64,000 bases of DNA, taken from NCBI RefSeq assembly GCF_025766255.1, contig NW_026516728.1:1-64000 (forward strand), written 5' to 3'. Under the pieces are notes generated by a model, which did no database searches, had not been told where the DNA came from, and saw only the letters and a list, made by a program, of their open reading frames with translations. Source of the stretch: Zychaea mexicana. Its lineage: Eukaryota; Mucoromycota; Mucoromycetes; Mucorales; Lichtheimiaceae. Positions 30,732 to 40,923 of this stretch are shown here, piece after piece. The stretch's first letter is position 1; each line of letters begins with the position of its first letter. The translations under genes were made by a program, and so were the position numbers.

Positions 30732-33371
30732 ATATTTCAAGACGGTGAATTTCTATAATTTTTGGGTACGTTTTCTCAAAAATTGAATAAGTGGAACTTA
30801 ATTCTTTTATTCCTCGCGCTTTGACAGGCTTGCAACTGACGAATGTACTGATAATTTAGCTTTCTTTCTCAAAACATCAAAAAGGAGCACGACAGAGCTG
30901 CACTGACAGAGCTTGCTCGCCTTCCCTACTTGCCCGGTTATACTGCGCGATTCTGACAGACTATGTCAACTACAACGTCTTCGTCTCTAGGCTGCAAGGA
31001 GGCAGCCAATCTGCAATGCCCGACTTGCTTGAAGCAAAACGTTGTAGAAGGTTCTTCTTTTGCTCGCAAGACTGTTTTAAAAAGAGCTGGGTAATTTAAG
31101 CAAAAAAAAAGATCCGTTGTTTTGATTTAGCGCATTGACTTTAAAACCAGTTATTGATACTCGATTCGCTTGCTCGCTCGCTTGATTTGTATGAAATGAA
31201 TTAAAACTTTTTGAAGGGCGTTCATAAAGCAGCACATAAAGCAAACAAGGGTAATTACTGGCCATCTTTTTAGTACCAGTTTGTCGTCGATATTAACAAT
31301 GCTTTTTTTGTTGTTAATCAGGAGCAAAATACGATCCCTTCTCAGCATTCGGATATACTGGCAAATTACGTCCAGTCTATCCGCTTTCTCCTCGCTGTCA
31401 AATCCCTGAACATATTGAGCGACCAGAATATGCGGAAACGGGCATTCCCAAAACCGAATTCACGCCGATTCGAAACAAGATTAGAGTGTTGTCACCAGAG
31501 GAAATCCAAGCGACCCGAGAAGCTTGTCGGGTATGGCTCTATACACCACTTTCTATAAAGCTATAACGTTACCCAGTGTTAGAAAGGGTGGGGGGGACCG
31601 GGGAATGGGCTTTTTGATGCCGCAGCAATGCTTTTGCAAGAAAGAGAGGCTGATCAGAAATATCGCGGGAAACATATCACGCGTGAAGTGCTCGAAACGG
31701 CAGCTGCTGCGGTTCGTGTAGGTGTCACTACGGATGAAATTGGTAAGTTAGTTGTTACCCGTAATACCGTTGGAAATTGGAAATTGCAAAGCAAGAAAGG
31801 GAACTTACACACACACGTTTGGTATAGACCGAATTGTTCACGAAGCAACGATCGAGCGCGGCGCATATCCTTCACCACTCAACTACCATTATTTCCCCAA
31901 ATCATGCTGCACGTACGTATTCTTTGTTTGTGCCCACATCTCTCCAAGTTACCAGCCACTAACATCGTTCTTTAAAATATGGCAGATCAGTGAATGAAGG
32001 TATAAAAAGATGAAGTTTAACTATTAGAGAAAAAGATTATTAGCAACTCACATGTAATGCTATTAGTCATTTGTCATGGTATCCCTGATCAACGGCCGTT
32101 GGAGGATGGCGATCTTCTCAACATTGACATTTCCTGCTTCTACAACGGCTTCCATGGCGATGCAAATGCAACCTACCTCGTCGGCGATAACGTCAACCCT
32201 GTTGCCAAAAAGCTCGTTCAAGTTACCCGAGAATGCTTAGAAAAGTCGATCGCTGCTGGTATGTTTCTTTGTTCGTGGTAGAGAACCTCCTATTCTTATT
32301 AGCTGTCATTTTCGTGCTCAAAAAAAGAATACTTAACCTTTATCGCCCGCCTAATTCTTAATAGTCAAACCGGGCATGCGATATCGCGATTTTGGCAAGA
32401 TTATTGAAGATCATGCAACAGCAAATGGGTTCTCGGTAGTACGAGCGTTCTGTGGACACGGTATTAATCAATTGTTTCACTGTGCTCCCGATGTGCCTCA
32501 TTATGCCAGTAAGTGCCTATACACTTTCCACATTTTCCATCGCATTCAAACAGGAGAACTAATGATTATTATTCTTTGAATAGATAACAAGGCTGTCGGT
32601 ATTTTGAAGCCAGGTCATATCTTTACCATTGAACCCATGCTGTGTGAAGGTGTTTACGATGATTTGTTATGGTATGTAAATTCAAACCACTGGAAAAAAA
32701 AAATTGTCAATTTGTCTAAAACAGAACATTAACTTGAAAAAAAATCAGGCCGGATGGATGGACGGCTACCACCAAGGATGGCAAATTATCAGCACAATTC
32801 GAGCATACTACTGTATGCTCGTTACCGAAACCGGCGTCGAGGTTTTGACTTGACGTGGACAATTTAGTGATGATAATAAATTTGTGTAGCAGTAAATCTT
32901 TTTGACATGTTGTTTGTTGAGCCATTGATTATTGCTGATGCTCCATTTGAGTATGTATATCACAAATTATGTCTTTTCCATGGCTGCTAGTAACTGAAGC
33001 TCATATCAATCTCATGCGAGCTTCGCTACCCTTTCCTTGTAGGATATATAGAGGCAGCGTTATCTGTGACAGCCACAAACATGGAGATAGTTACAAACAT
33101 CTTCAACCAGCTGACGGCTAGCTGACTGGCTCCTCCCTCCCCGGGTGCAACAATGCGATAGCTTATCCAAGTTTTTTCACAATGTCGATATGGATTATTC
33201 TTGGCGCGCATTATAGTACTCTACATAGTTATATTGGTGATATACTCTTTACAGCGGTCTGTATAAGAAAAAGTTTACGTTGGCAATATCACATTGTCAT
33301 CAAATTACTGTCGTGCACTCACTTTTGCGTTTACATCTTATAAGAAAATTATACACCGTCTCAAGAACAAA
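30732..33371. repeat. Right arm of the 2.7-kb inverted duplication
   Basis: Reverse complement of 19638-22353. Differences include single-base indels in and around introns and two frame-breaking indels in the aminopeptidase gene. Unique sequence resumes at 33372. Confidence 0.9.
30963..32853 (+). pseudogene. Methionine aminopeptidase 1, duplicated copy with two frameshifts
   Basis: Same gene as 20154-22038 in opposite orientation. It starts [20 protein letters not shown], but one base is missing after VVEG in the zinc finger (GGTTCTTC here, GGTTCCTTC in the intact copy), which destroys FFCSQDCF. Near the end, five extra bases after the CATACTA that encodes the HT of QFEHT (about 32805) shift the frame before the conserved TETG. 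An Arg-to-Cys change is also present (PRCQIPE versus PRRQIPE, about 31397). The metal-binding core is otherwise unchanged, so decay is recent. It could still yield a shortened protein from a downstream start. Confidence 0.8.
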
Positions 33372-33814
33372 TATCATCTGTATTATTGTGTGTGTGAGTA
33401 ATAGTATTGCTAGTAGTAGTAGGCCACACTTTTTGACATATCGTGATAATAATCTCAAAGTTAATCGTTGTAGTTTCGTTTTGCAAAAGTGTAACTTTTA
33501 CCACTAAATGCGAATTATAGTGCGTGTACATATCCATCCCCCCATATTGTGAGGGTGCTGCTATTTAAAACTATGATCATAGCGTTATTTTCACAATAAT
33601 AAACGAGAGTAGGCTATTATAGGAAAGTTTTTTGAGTCATGAACTAAGCATGCCAAAGAAACTTTGATTATCCATAATGTCAACGTGACACAGCGGCCGT
33701 CAAGAGACGGAATTCGATTTCAGCGAATGACGTCGCTGCCTCAAACTACGTCGGGCCACCCGCTTTAAAAAAACAATTTGAATTTTCCACATATTAAACA
33801 ACTTGCAACGTAAT
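33372..33814. other. Upstream region of the complex I subunit gene
   Basis: No gene seen. It presumably contains the promoter of the next gene. Positions 33660-33775 are GC-richer than the rest. Confidence 0.4.
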
Positions 33815-34426
33815 ATGGCCGAAGCCGATTGGGAATATCCACAACACCAGCAGTTCGAACGGTAACGCTTATATATATATACACATGTGCACACACATCT
33901 CACACAGTAAAGCGAAAGACGCTCATGTCAATTTAATGCAACTCATTTCCATGGACCTTTCAATTAAAAACATAGTGTCCCCACGCTCGACCAAGTCGAT
34001 CCTAACGATCGCAAAGGTTAGAATTCTCGACATTTTAAACGCAGCAACAACCATAGCAGCAGCAATAGCAACGTCGCTTCAAATGTTACATGGAACACGG
34101 ATTCTGACGAAAAAAAAATACTATATATTTATTGTAGCTATCTACGCAGCTCGTGCACAAAAAATTCGCGATGACTGGGTCAAGGCCATGGAAGCCCGTC
34201 TTATCAAGCAAAAGTTGGACGAGTGTTACAGAACCGAGGGCGTCAACCACTGTAAATATAAACCCACCACACTAAGAAACGAGGCATATTGTTATATCTC
34301 TGTATGTGTATATTAATTCAATGAGTTTCTGTGTTAGACGCAACCTGTCGCGACTTGGCCGATTTATACTTGAAGGCCGTCAAGGAAAACAAGGTCGAGG
34401 GTTTCCGCAAGAAATCCAGTGCATAG
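33815..34426 (+). CDS. NDUFB10: NADH:ubiquinone oxidoreductase subunit, NDUFB10/12-kDa type
   Basis: An accessory subunit of mitochondrial complex I, in the membrane arm. Exons are 33815-33861, 33976-34016, 34138-34251 and 34338-34426; all introns are GT-AG and join in frame. The product starts MAEADWEYPQHQQFERVPTL and has DPNDRKAIYAARAQKIRDD, then the family signature CYRTEGVNHYATCRDLADLY, ending in EGFRKKSSA. It has the Cys residues spaced as in the fungal 12-kDa subunit and is of the expected size (about 96 residues). It is convergent with the INO80B-like gene, whose stop is 182 bp away. Confidence 0.85.
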
Positions 34427-34608
34427 ATTTATTTGTTAGAGGGAAAATGTAAGTTGGAAAGTTATTACTGTGTGAGAAATAGTGGAAGATAGTAGATAAC
34501 TGACGCTTCTTTTTGGATATCAGTTAGGTTCACCTCTGTGTTTTTTTTTTCTTCTTGTTGCGTCAAACGATATATATTATACATAAAAAAACAGTGCATA
34601 TATTCTCT

Positions 34609-35953
34609 TCATGTTCGCTCTGCCAACTTATAGTGCTCCAATGAACAGACGGCTTTGCCACTTGCTTTTGCAATGTACTTTTTCTCGTTTTTGCATCCGT
34701 GGATAACACATGTCACTCTGCGTGGAACCGACCTATGGCGGAAAAAGAGGGACAAGAGTGAGGTGCGGGTGGGGGATGGGTTATTAACAACTATTGTTTA
34801 CCAGATCGCCAAACCCACGGTATCAGGGCGAATGCAGCACATTCATAATCCTCGTATTGCAGTTTTTACCTTTGCATGCAGTTATTGGTAAGTTCATCCA
34901 GCAAGCTTGTAGGTAATGACAATTGACTTCCCGCGCTCGTACTCGTGTAGCGTACGCTGTTGCTTGGTGTCATTTTCACCGGCGTATTGGTCTGGTTCGA
35001 GTCTTGGTCATCCTTGATTATCCGTTTGCTTTTGCTGGCCTGTTTCTTGAGCAGTCGATTGATTGTATCTTCCTGGATTTACCATGAGCGAGTGCCATAT
35101 TGTTAGCTAGAACTCATTATGGAGGAGATCGAGTATTAAAGGAGGCGGCACCCCGTTGATTTTGGTTACCTTGTCCTTTTCAGCACGCTGTGCACTTTGA
35201 TGCTTCCGTCGTCGAGCCACTTCAGATCGTTTCAATGCTTGTTCTTCCTGGGTAAGGCTCTTTTTCCTGTTGCTCTCTAATGACAGTAATGAGATACGAT
35301 CAGTACACACACACACACACACACACACGACATTTCCAACCAAATGACAGATATAATTTACCCATAGGTAGCTCAAGGTACTTTTCATCTTCTTGTTCAT
35401 TGTAGTATTTCGCTCGTTGACGTTTGGTCATGGCACGGCTCGAGATAATCTCAGATGGTTTTCCAAAGTCTTCCTCTTCTACTTCCTCCTCTTCCTCCTC
35501 TTCCTCCTCTACGTCCTCCTCTTCCTCCTTTACGTCCTCCTCCTCCTCTTCTTCTTCTTCAATACGATCATCGACATTCTGTTCTTGTTCTTGTTCTTCG
35601 TCTTCTTCACTCTCATTATTGTCTTCACTGCTACTACTGCTACTGACAACTGCTTGCATTGTTTTAGACATATTAGCAAGTACCGTGTTAAGAAAAGGGC
35701 AAGCTTGAATAGCATATTTGTATATATATATATTACCAGGCGGTTTTTTACGCTTGCCGCGTTGCGGGCTCTTCTTTGGCTGTATTGTTTCTTCTTCTTC
35801 CAGAGAATCGGACGAGTCGAGCAGCGATGATTCGTTGTCATCATGGTCATTACCATTGACATTGCTGCTTACCAAGTCTTGATCGGATTCCTCCTCGGAA
35901 AGAGGTACCAGCTGTCTTCGGCTTCGTGTGGACCGCTTATGTGTGAGCCTCAT
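34609..35953 (-). CDS. INO80 chromatin-remodelling complex subunit B (IES2-like)
   Basis: ATG 35953 opens MRLTHKRSTRSRRQLVPLSE, followed by long acidic Glu/Ser/Asp tracts (an expanded GAG/GAA microsatellite at about 35470-35640). The PAPA-1-like region has MTKRQRAKYYNEQ, YLELPMG, then after an intron (about 35335-35365 at its 5' end) KKSLTQEEQALKRSEVARRR. Across a further intron (about 35077-35160) it continues EDTINRLLKKQASKSKRIIK and VKMTPSNSVRY. The last exon (about 34735-34609) encodes a HIT-type zinc-finger-like end: CVIHGCKNEKKY and GKAVCSLEHYKLAERT, stop TGA 34609-34611. Acts in nucleosome sliding in the nucleus. The first intron (donor at 35736) could be retained without breaking the frame, so its acceptor is uncertain. 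Confidence 0.8.
35309..35328. repeat. CA microsatellite
   Basis: An uninterrupted CA dinucleotide run in the INO80B-like intron. Confidence 0.9.
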
Positions 35954-37050
35954 AAAAGGGTGATTTTTAGATATTAATAGGATAAAAGAAACGTAACAAA
36001 GAAAGGGCGTATGTGTATATAGAGGATGGGGGAGAGATAAAGAGATTCGAAGGCAGAGGAGGGAAGGGAAAAAGGAATTGGAAAAGCCAACCTTAAAGTG
36101 ATGGGTGGTGTGAGTTTCTGTGTCTCTCTGTCTGTGTCTGTCACTGTCTCTCCCTCTGTTCTTTGTTCGCTGATCAGTCTCTCCCCTGTCGTTCTCTAGT
36201 CCGCGCGCGACATTACCCATCAACCGACCGATTAAATGATCTTTTGATAGAAAAGAAAACCGGATGCGGCGTCGCGTGACACATAGTGCCGGTCAGGCAC
36301 AAATTTTTATGCGGGGACGACAGCAGATCCCTGTTGGACAGCAGGTCATGAAAAATCGCATATAGTACTACAGCTTCTCCGATTTGTTGATTGTGAAGAG
36401 TGCTATAGTATGTAAAGAAAGTGCTATGTATAGTAAAGATAAAGCGGGTCTGGTGTTATATCATCTATGGCTTATCTTGAGATACGCATACGGTGAAGCC
36501 CCAGGACTCATTACATAGCAAGATATCGATTGCTCTTACTGCTTTTATTGGCGGATTGGCACGACTTGACAGCTTGCAATGTAGTAAGTAATGCGGAGCC
36601 ACAGATTGTGCCAAAATCTATTGTAGTAGTCATCACTGGTATAAACAGAAAGCTCAGTCTTGCAACACATTGAAATGGAAACTCGATACCTCGATAGCGC
36701 ACAATTTGTAGTGAGTTGTCTAGTTTTAAAACACTCTATACTCTACGGCGTCGCTGTATACATCGTGTGGTGCTACTGGCATTCCTGCGTAGCCAACAAT
36801 CGAGGGAGAAGGAAGAACGACGCATTAGCTGTTGTCGGAAGAGCAAGGTAAGGAAGAAGACATCTGAAAAGAACTGCTTACCGTCGATGCACTCCCCGTT
36901 AATGAAACATCATCCCGAATAGAAAGTTGTTCTGCACGCGAAATACATAGCATTAACAGTAAAAAACGAGGAATCAATTTCGAAGGAGAAAAGTGATCTA
37001 GTACTACAGGCCAAGCCCAGGCTTTTTTGCGGACAGAATGTCATGATCTA
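35954..37050. other. Upstream region of the INO80B-like gene
   Basis: About 1.1 kb without a credible gene. It contains CT-rich and GA-rich tracts at 36030-36190. Short frames at 36511-36922 on both strands have no recognisable features. Confidence 0.4.
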
Positions 37051-37883
37051 CAGTGGCCGCTCGTTATAGTGATATTCGATATAGTGATATTTCGATATAG
37101 TGATGTGTTTTTGAGGTCCAAATCAAATTAAGCAGGGACTTATTACTAATTCGCTATAGTGATATGTGATATCAACCATCAGAAATATCATTATATCGAG
37201 CGGACCAATAGTATGATTTTATTTATCAGAAAAGGAAAAAAGATCAGTTTGCTCTGGTTAATATCTCAGAGTCTAGTCTACGCATCGTTTTTCTTATAAG
37301 CTATATAAGTGAGCATGCAGGTCGTCTTCAACCACCATTGTTTTCAATAAATCGCTCATATACTGCTTCCTCTCTCCTTTACTATGCAGTGGCTTCAATG
37401 TTTCCTTCTCCTCATCTCGTCTTCTCTAGTTACTCTCTTCTTCATCAACATCTACCTGTGACTTTTACATATGCAGTTACACTAGCCATTATATGAACGT
37501 ACCTGAATCTCTATCAATAATAGCATCGTCAATGAGGTCGTTAAAAGAAGTTGGTGCATGGATATCCTCTACTTCTTCATGTGGTATCAAATCAATACCA
37601 TCAACGCCACATGTTTCCTCATGAGTATCCAGAATCATAGCATCAAGCTCATCAGATAGAAGCCTTTCAGCTTCTTCTGCTACACTAAAATTTTTAAGGA
37701 GTTGCATACTATCAACTTTGACAGGACGTGATTCTAGAGCTTCTTTTGTAGAGCTCGCCAAGTACCCCGGGTAATCTATGTACCGGATATCTTTAATGGA
37801 ACTACAATTCGATAAAGTAATAATTCGATATAGTAATGGGGTTTGGGTCTCACCGGGCATATCACTTTAACGAGCGGCCACTG
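37051..37883. mobile_element. Pogo/Tigger-type element, 833 bp, with TA target duplication
   Basis: Starts CAGTGGCCGCTCGTTATAGT and ends with its near reverse complement (ACGAGCGGCCACTG); flanked by TA (37049-37050 and 37884-37885). The sub-terminal motif CGATATAGTGATA is repeated several times on both sides. CAGT ends and TA duplications are typical of the pogo/Fot branch of Tc1/mariner. It contains one reverse-strand frame and no intact DDE core, so it is a deletion derivative that would depend on a transposase elsewhere. Confidence 0.85.
37489..37860 (-). pseudogene. C-terminal fragment of a pogo/CENP-B-like transposase
   Basis: An open frame of 123 codons that begins within the terminal repeat. 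The stretch STKEALESRPVKVDSMQLLK followed by acidic SDELDAMILDTHEE and SFNDLIDDAIID resembles the acidic C-terminal tail of pogo/Tigger transposases. The DDE core is missing. The call rests on the element context as much as on sequence. Confidence 0.45.
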
Positions 37884-38489
37884 TATGTAAGCGATGGCAC
37901 AGACAATACATCGATTGAGCTAAAGAGAATCTTACTACGTCGCTGGTGTTCATTTACGTACAGTCAGTTTACTCCATTCAGACGGTGTATTGTTCTGACA
38001 ACACACTGATATTTACTGACTTATACCAATCAACCCGTCAAAGCAACTCGCGATTTAGATACGTACGCATACGGTATCCTTATTTGGATTAGCTGATGTT
38101 AGCAAATTGCATGAAAAACACTTTAAACACTCTTTTCTAACCCATCCACTCCTCTCTTCATTCTCCTCTACTTCGCAAAGCACCACGGCATTCTATTTTA
38201 AACATCAGTCACAAACGAGAAATCTAGGTGACGTGGCCAACGATGAAGCTCATATTGCCACAAGTTAAACAGTGCAACAACTGCAAGGCCTCTCTTCTAT
38301 CTTCTTTTTCTGCTTGACAAGAGTGGCTCAATACTTTCTTTGATCTCTCCTCCTCATGTCTTTTTCACCTTCCTCGACCTAGGATGGCATTGAAACGCAC
38401 CATCCCTTTTTTTTAGCCCAGAAAGCCTTTGAATCAGTGTTTCCTATACTGATTTAATATAATAACAGTAATTCACGACTAGGTTAAAT
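37884..38489. other. Intergenic region
   Basis: Downstream of the TUG/UBX4-like gene. No gene, RNA or repeat recognised. Confidence 0.4.
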
Positions 38490-39648
38490 CTATTTCTTGA
38501 ACAATCCCTTCTGTAACCATTTGGGCATAGTACCCGTTTTCTTTGATGGTGCTGACGATGATCCACCAGTGGTATTTGGCCCAGGGCTGCTGCTGGTGCT
38601 TGCTGGTGGCGGTGAGGGCAACTGAGGTGTGCGCAAAGCCTCCATCATGCTAAGGTATTCTTGTGTAACAACAGGCACATCTAGTTTTTTTTTTCGCGCA
38701 GCAATATATCAAACATTCCGATTCGTAAGCGGCACACTCCCTTCACACTAGCCAAGTCTCCTCCCTCCAAATCCTCTCATCGTGAGTCAGCCCACCACTA
38801 ACCTCGATCTCCTGGTAAAGCCTTGTCAATCCATACAAAGGTCAAATTGGACGCAGGTGCAAGCCCGGCTTTGTATAGGGTCAGCATCGGCTCAACGAGC
38901 TTCGACCGAGGTGGAAGACACAATAGAAACTTGCGTTCGGGCGTTTGCAATGTCGATCGTACAAAGTCATACACGTCGCCCACTTTTTGTGTATGTACAC
39001 ATCCAATCAGTAACCCTGCTTTTTTGTTGTGTCTCTTTGCCTTTTTCCTATCTTCATTGTTGTCTGCTGCGAATGCATCCTTTTACCTTTTTCTTGGGAT
39101 CTGAACACAGCTTGCAAGATAGTGCTATCTGGAAACCGGATACGGATGGTCGTCCGTGGGTATTTCTTCATACGATCCATTTCCTCGGCCTGACGAATCT
39201 TTTGTGTCTTCAATGGCCTAATTAGTTGTCGTCGTTTAAATTGAAGCATCAGCAGATGATATAATGCCACTATCACTACTATGTACTGAGTACTATATCA
39301 ACAAACCACTACCCTCTCTCTCTCTCTTTCATCCTCTTTTTATCTCGAGTTATTTTCAGATAATGACCGTACCTGTTTTCTAAATTTTCACGTTGTTCGA
39401 CATGAGACTTGTAGAGACTTTTTATCTCGTTGGCCGTTAATTTAAAGAAGGACTCAGGAAGTTCAACTGCGCAAATACATTAACAATCCAAGTCAATGAT
39501 TTTGTTCACGATATAAAACGAATCTAGTAGGAAAAATTACCTCTTGCTGGAGCATTAGATGGAGGCTGCAGCATTTTGACCTGACGATCAAATGTTGGTT
39601 CAGGTTCAGGTGCTGATTGAGTAGTAGCAGTGGAATCAGGTGTGTCCA
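38490..39648 (-). CDS. TUG/UBX4-like protein with UBX domain (ASPSCR1 family)
   Basis: ATG 39648 opens MDTPDSTATTQSAPEPEPTF, then DRQVKMLQPPSNAPA. Following exons encode VELPESFFKLTANEIKSLY and HVEQRENLENR (about 39470-39375), PLKTQKIRQAEEMDRMKKYP and TTIRIRFPDSTILQAVF (about 39228-39108), and the UBX fold with VGDVYDFVRSTLQTPERKF and NLTFVWIDKALP (about 38983-38803). The end is a Pro/Ser-rich tail and the basic WLQKGLFKK. This matches the C-terminal half of TUG/Ubx4, a Cdc48/p97 cofactor. The N-terminal ubiquitin-like domain of the family is not seen; a longer 5' end reaching about 39850 is open but lacks an ATG there. Divergent from the mS33 gene. Confidence 0.75.
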
Positions 39649-39890
39649 TTTCAAAGAAGAGAAGGTTAAGGTCCAAGAGAAAGAGAGAGAGAGGGAGAAT
39701 ATGTCTGTGTGGAGAGAGAGAGTGAGGCACTTTAAGATTACCTCTTTCAGCTGTAATTTTTCCAGGCGCAGCGCATCTCTTTGTCCTGGAACTGGGGCGG
39801 GGGATGAATGCCTTGTCAAATAAAAATGTGTGACCGTCCCAATAGCTCAACTTGTTTTTTGTTTCAAAAAAAGTGACCTATACAGCAGCA

Positions 39891-40302
39891 ATGGCAACAT
39901 CAGCCGCATCGCCAGCACGACTGGCTCAGTTATCTCAACTCTCGTGCAAAATATTTCAAAATGTATACAACCCAACTGCTTCCCGTACCGGTAACAAGAT
40001 TTTGCGTCAACGACTTCTCGGCCCTACCATGACCGCCTACCATCCACAAAAGCTTGTTCATTTCCGCGACATTAAAGCCTTGTATCCCGACCAAGGTTTT
40101 GTCGATGTGGACGAAAAGGCTCGTTTGGACGAAATCGCGCGAAGAAAGAGACGCGGAAAGGGTGCACCAAAGAAGGGTAATGTTTTATATCTGATTTTAT
40201 CTCAGGAAATAGAAAGATGTAAAAAGGACTAGCGGTTAATGATGCGTTCATATGTATTTTCTTACAGGTCAGGGCAAGCGTGCGTCCAACAAGAAACGTT
40301 AA
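39891..40302 (+). CDS. Mitochondrial small-subunit ribosomal protein mS33 (MRPS33/Rsm27)
   Basis: Exon 39891-40176 and exon 40268-40302 join at a phase-1 GT-AG intron. The product of 106 residues contains LAQLSQLSCKIFQNVYNPTA, RTGNKILRQRLLGPTMTAYH and a basic end RRKRRGKGAPKKGQGKRASN, characteristic of mS33. It is a component of the small subunit of the mitochondrial ribosome. The start is favoured because the ATG is the first in frame and precedes the conserved block by the usual distance. It is 243 bp from the divergent TUG/UBX4-like start. Confidence 0.9.
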
Positions 40303-40923
40303 AACTATTACGATCACAGAAAGCAACAACACCACTTTTATCATTTTCCTCCTTTATTTTTCTACATGTACATACGATAGACATATATTCTTACATCGAA
40401 TCCGAGCGAATAAAAAGAGAATTCGTGTATCTTCTCTTTTTTACAACAAACCGCCACGCTAAACCTGGAGTTTATTGACAGAACTGTCATGCTAAGGAAG
40501 CCTTTTACTTTTTTTCTGCACCGATATATTGGATAATCACGAGCTAGGCATTGCTTTGTTAATCGCACCAAAGCTACGTTGGATAAGGGACGTAGAGGAT
40601 ATGTTATACGGACCCCTCCTCAACTGCACACATTTTTTTTCAAAACTATACTTACAGAAGCACTTGTTATCCCGGTGCCTGCGTGATTATAAGTTACCTA
40701 CATCCATTTCTTATGGAGCCCCTTATCTACACACCATCCATATCAAATGTGTCAAACATCCTGTGTGTTATCAAGCAACCGGCGACAGTAGAAAAAGAGC
40801 AATCAAATAGTTGAATCAATCACCAAGTGAATGCATTATCCACGATAGAATACTGGGTTTCAAAAAAAGCATACATTAATTTTTTTGCAACGCCCTTCCA
40901 TTTATTGTCTTTTTCTCCTTGAC
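40303..40923. other. Intergenic region upstream of SEN1
   Basis: No gene seen. A plus-strand open frame at 40529-40810 has no recognisable protein features. Confidence 0.4.

Noticed and set aside
35393..35830. Long Leu/Phe- or Ser-rich frames opposite the INO80B-like gene
   Set aside because: Produced by the GAG/GAA microsatellite encoding its acidic tract.
36511..36922. Short frames on both strands upstream of the pogo element
   Set aside because: No conserved features, no intron or promoter signals, and overlapping one another.
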